Shown: positions 62,416 to 64,000 of the stretch, piece by piece
Position numbering within the stretch: the first letter of the stretch is position 1
Layout: each line of letters opens with the position of its first letter
Assembly: GCA_027422505.1 (NCBI GenBank)
Contig: JAPQWV010000357.1
Span: 372,001-436,000, forward strand
DNA from: Craterostigma plantagineum
Lineage: Eukaryota; Streptophyta; Magnoliopsida; Lamiales; Linderniaceae
Direction of reading: 5' to 3'
DNA length: 64,000 nucleotides
Position numbers and translations under genes: made by a program
Notes under the pieces: generated by a model
What the model was told of the DNA's origin: nothing
What the model saw: only the letters and a program-made list of their open reading frames with translations
Databases searched by the model: none

Positions 62416-63707
62416 ATAGATACAATAATGCTCATTATTAGTGCTTTGAGAAAATAAAATTGAAATATAGATTCAGATATCGTAAATGCGCATCGAAGTT
62501 CTCCTTTGGGTGATCCAACAACTCACAAAATAATTTGATGCATAAATAATTAGATACTTGATTTGGTAAAATTTCGTAATTTTGACACGTTAGGCGCCTT
62601 TGGACGCACTTAACACATCGAATAAAATATACCACCTTTATGTTATTAGCTATAAAATAGCGACCAGCCTTTGGGCGGTACTTTATATTTTATTTGCTAA
62701 TGAACATCAATATACTCGTGAGATTTTCGTTAAGTCATTGCATTAATAGCACTTATTAATCACAAGTAATTGAGTATCAATTATATCTCGAAACCTTACT
62801 AATTTGGCCACTTTAGTGACTAGAAAATCATACATAATTGAGATATAATTCATAAAACAGCGGAATAATATAATTTATATATTTCAGGGGGCCCTACGTA
62901 GTTCTCTTAAAATTTGGGACTAATCTGTAATTCTAAAACTGTCCAGGGACTAACTTATAGCCATATAACTGTTCAGGGACTAATCTGTCACTACAATATC
63001 ATGCAGAGGCTAATCTATAATTTCTAATTTCTAGGGATCTAACTTTAATTTTCCTACATTATGACTTGGTCTAGGAAAGATCATGCTATAACGTTTATAT
63101 TCCCTAGAAACTTCCTTAACTAGTACACGTCAAGCCCACATGAATATAGCCATTCAACTTGATTCAATCTTCAAAACTTATTTTGGCTTAATATAGTAAA
63201 TAAAGAAACAGTCAAAGAAAATCATCGTGGTCACTGTCAGTTATATTCCCTAGAAACTTGCATTAAGAAACCACTTGATTAAACATAAATCAGACCACGT
63301 CACATGCATTCAAAATTTATATTCAAATTCAGAGAACAATTCAATGAATAAATAAATTATGAAATACTAGGAAAAAGTTATCAACTTAGCAAACATGCTC
63401 ACGTAGTCTTTTACAGCACTATCCTTTAATCAAACAATTCGGCCAAATACAGTTGTTCCAGAATTAAAGAACAGCCATATGCTTGAATATCAACCAACGA
63501 GCATCCACATAAACATGATTCATCAATGTACAGGTTCGTACCACACGTCATGCGAAAAGAATAAAATATATGATTGACGACATCTAAGTACATGGGAATC
63601 ACATATTTACAGTTAAACGTTATCATATGATGCACGAAAAACATGATATTTTAATCCCCAGAATTAACATGAATCACATAAAAGAGAATCATGTGTTTGC
63701 AACATGT
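62416..63707 (-). other. Leader of the minus-strand copia element
   Basis: About 1.3 kb between the primer site and the gag start with no open frame of note. It contains three repeats of the words tgtccagggactaact, tgttcagggactaatc and tgcagaggctaatct (62938-63015), an imperfect short tandem array with a period near 32-35 bases. No CG-rich dyad array of the kind in the other copia leaders is seen. Confidence 0.65.
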
Positions 63708-63718
63708 CTCTGATACCA
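63708..63718 (-). promoter_or_regulatory. Primer-binding site of the minus-strand copia element
   Basis: Plus-strand ctctgatacca, reverse complement of tggtatcagag, two bases from the LTR at 63721. Confidence 0.85.
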
Positions 63719-63720
63719 AC

Positions 63721-64000
63721 TGTAAGCATATTTATTTGCTACACGTAATTCATACGAACATAATCCATGATCTTTAAACAACACAATTCTCATGATATAC
63801 ATAATAATAAATAATAAACACTAACCTTGATTCATCTTGGCGATTCGAGAAGACGTAAGTCGCGTTTCTCTCCCTTTACACTCTTTAATATATTTTCTGA
63901 TGGATGAAGAATATGATAAGATAGTGTGGAGAGAGGACCGACCTAATCTATTTATAGAGTTACATTCCATCAATGTAGTGTCTAGTTAATATCTCTTTAT
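63721..64000 (-). repeat. 5' LTR of the minus-strand copia element, cut by window end
   Basis: Reverse of the copia LTR at 55424-55698 with few differences. It ends (minus strand) aaatatgcttaca next to the primer site. The missing part, about 75 bases by comparison, lies beyond 64000. Confidence 0.88.

Larger units (their letters stand above)
58602..64000 (-). mobile_element. Minus-strand copia element, lacking its RNase H end and 3' LTR
   Basis: Order on the minus strand: 5' LTR (from beyond the window to 63721), primer site, leader, gag, protease, integrase, RT and most of RNase H. It stops at 58602-58690 in mid-RNase H with no 3' UTR, polypurine tract or LTR. These missing parts are found at 54686-55698 in opposite orientation, with LTR sequence nearly equal to the 5' LTR. 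I read this as one element split by a 4-kb inversion that includes the DUF579 gene; two independent truncated insertions are the alternative. Confidence 0.78.

Noticed and set aside
1..64000. tRNA genes, rRNA genes and CRISPR arrays
   Set aside because: No cloverleaf with matching A and B boxes was convincing, no rRNA words were seen, and the short-word arrays have irregular spacing and lie in LTRs or leaders, unlike CRISPR repeats. The tggtatcagagc words are primer sites, not tRNA genes.

Overview
The window is nuclear DNA of a flowering plant, most likely a eudicot and possibly an asterid (the group call is inference from element families, not proof). It is about 95% LTR retrotransposons, inserted into one another and partly rearranged. 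I recognise one intact host gene, a DUF579-family gene near 56.3-57.2 kb. No bacterial-type gene, CRISPR array, rRNA or convincing tRNA gene was seen.

Layout. 1-5537: a Ty3/gypsy Tekay-like element (here Tekay-1), cut by the window start. It has gag but no pol and very long LTRs (3.29 kb). It sits in the leader of a minus-strand Ty1/copia gag-only derivative (5538-10072). 10073-27440: a plus-strand Sirevirus-like copia element, split by a 9.8-kb Tekay-like element on the minus strand (Tekay-2, 13511-23286). Tekay-2 has a perfect 5-bp target duplication, LTRs that differ at only two of 2546 positions, and an uninterrupted 1497-codon gag-pol frame. It is the youngest and probably the only coding-competent element here. 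27441-35023: an Athila-like gypsy element (Athila-A) whose integrase, 3' UTR and LTR are broken by an internal inversion with a 10-bp inverted repeat at its ends. The same inversion breaks a copia-type gag frame. 35656-42884: Tekay-3, with both LTRs but a decayed reading frame, inserted near the start of that copia gag. 42927-46191: leader and 3' part of minus-strand copia DNA, including an antisense 57-codon membrane-protein frame with its own TATA box. 46194-48646: unassigned DNA carrying a solo Tekay LTR with a perfect target duplication. 48647 to about 53940: Athila-B, with two internal deletions. From about 53945: intergenic DNA with copia remnants, three kinds of MITE, the DUF579 gene, and a second copia element (54686-55698 on plus, 58602-64000 on minus). 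Its two parts point in opposite directions on either side of the DUF579 gene, as if a 4-kb inversion had split it.

How the parts relate. Nesting gives an order: Athila-A, then the Sirevirus-like element, then Tekay-2; the copia leader, then Tekay-1; the copia gag, then Tekay-3. Tekay-2 is the likely source of proteins that could act on the gag-only Tekay-1 type. Several unrelated elements carry dense arrays of short CG-containing dyads in their LTR or leader (TTTCGNNCGAAA, CTCGACATTT, AATCGGGCGATT, TCGAGAAAAATT). A TCGGGCGATT core recurs in two Tekay LTRs and in a copia leader. This is the most unusual non-coding signal in the window.

Limits. All alignments were made by eye. Lineage names rest on motif recognition. 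LTR ends of the Athila copies are approximate. Where I give element names (Tekay-1, Athila-A and so on), they are labels for this window only.
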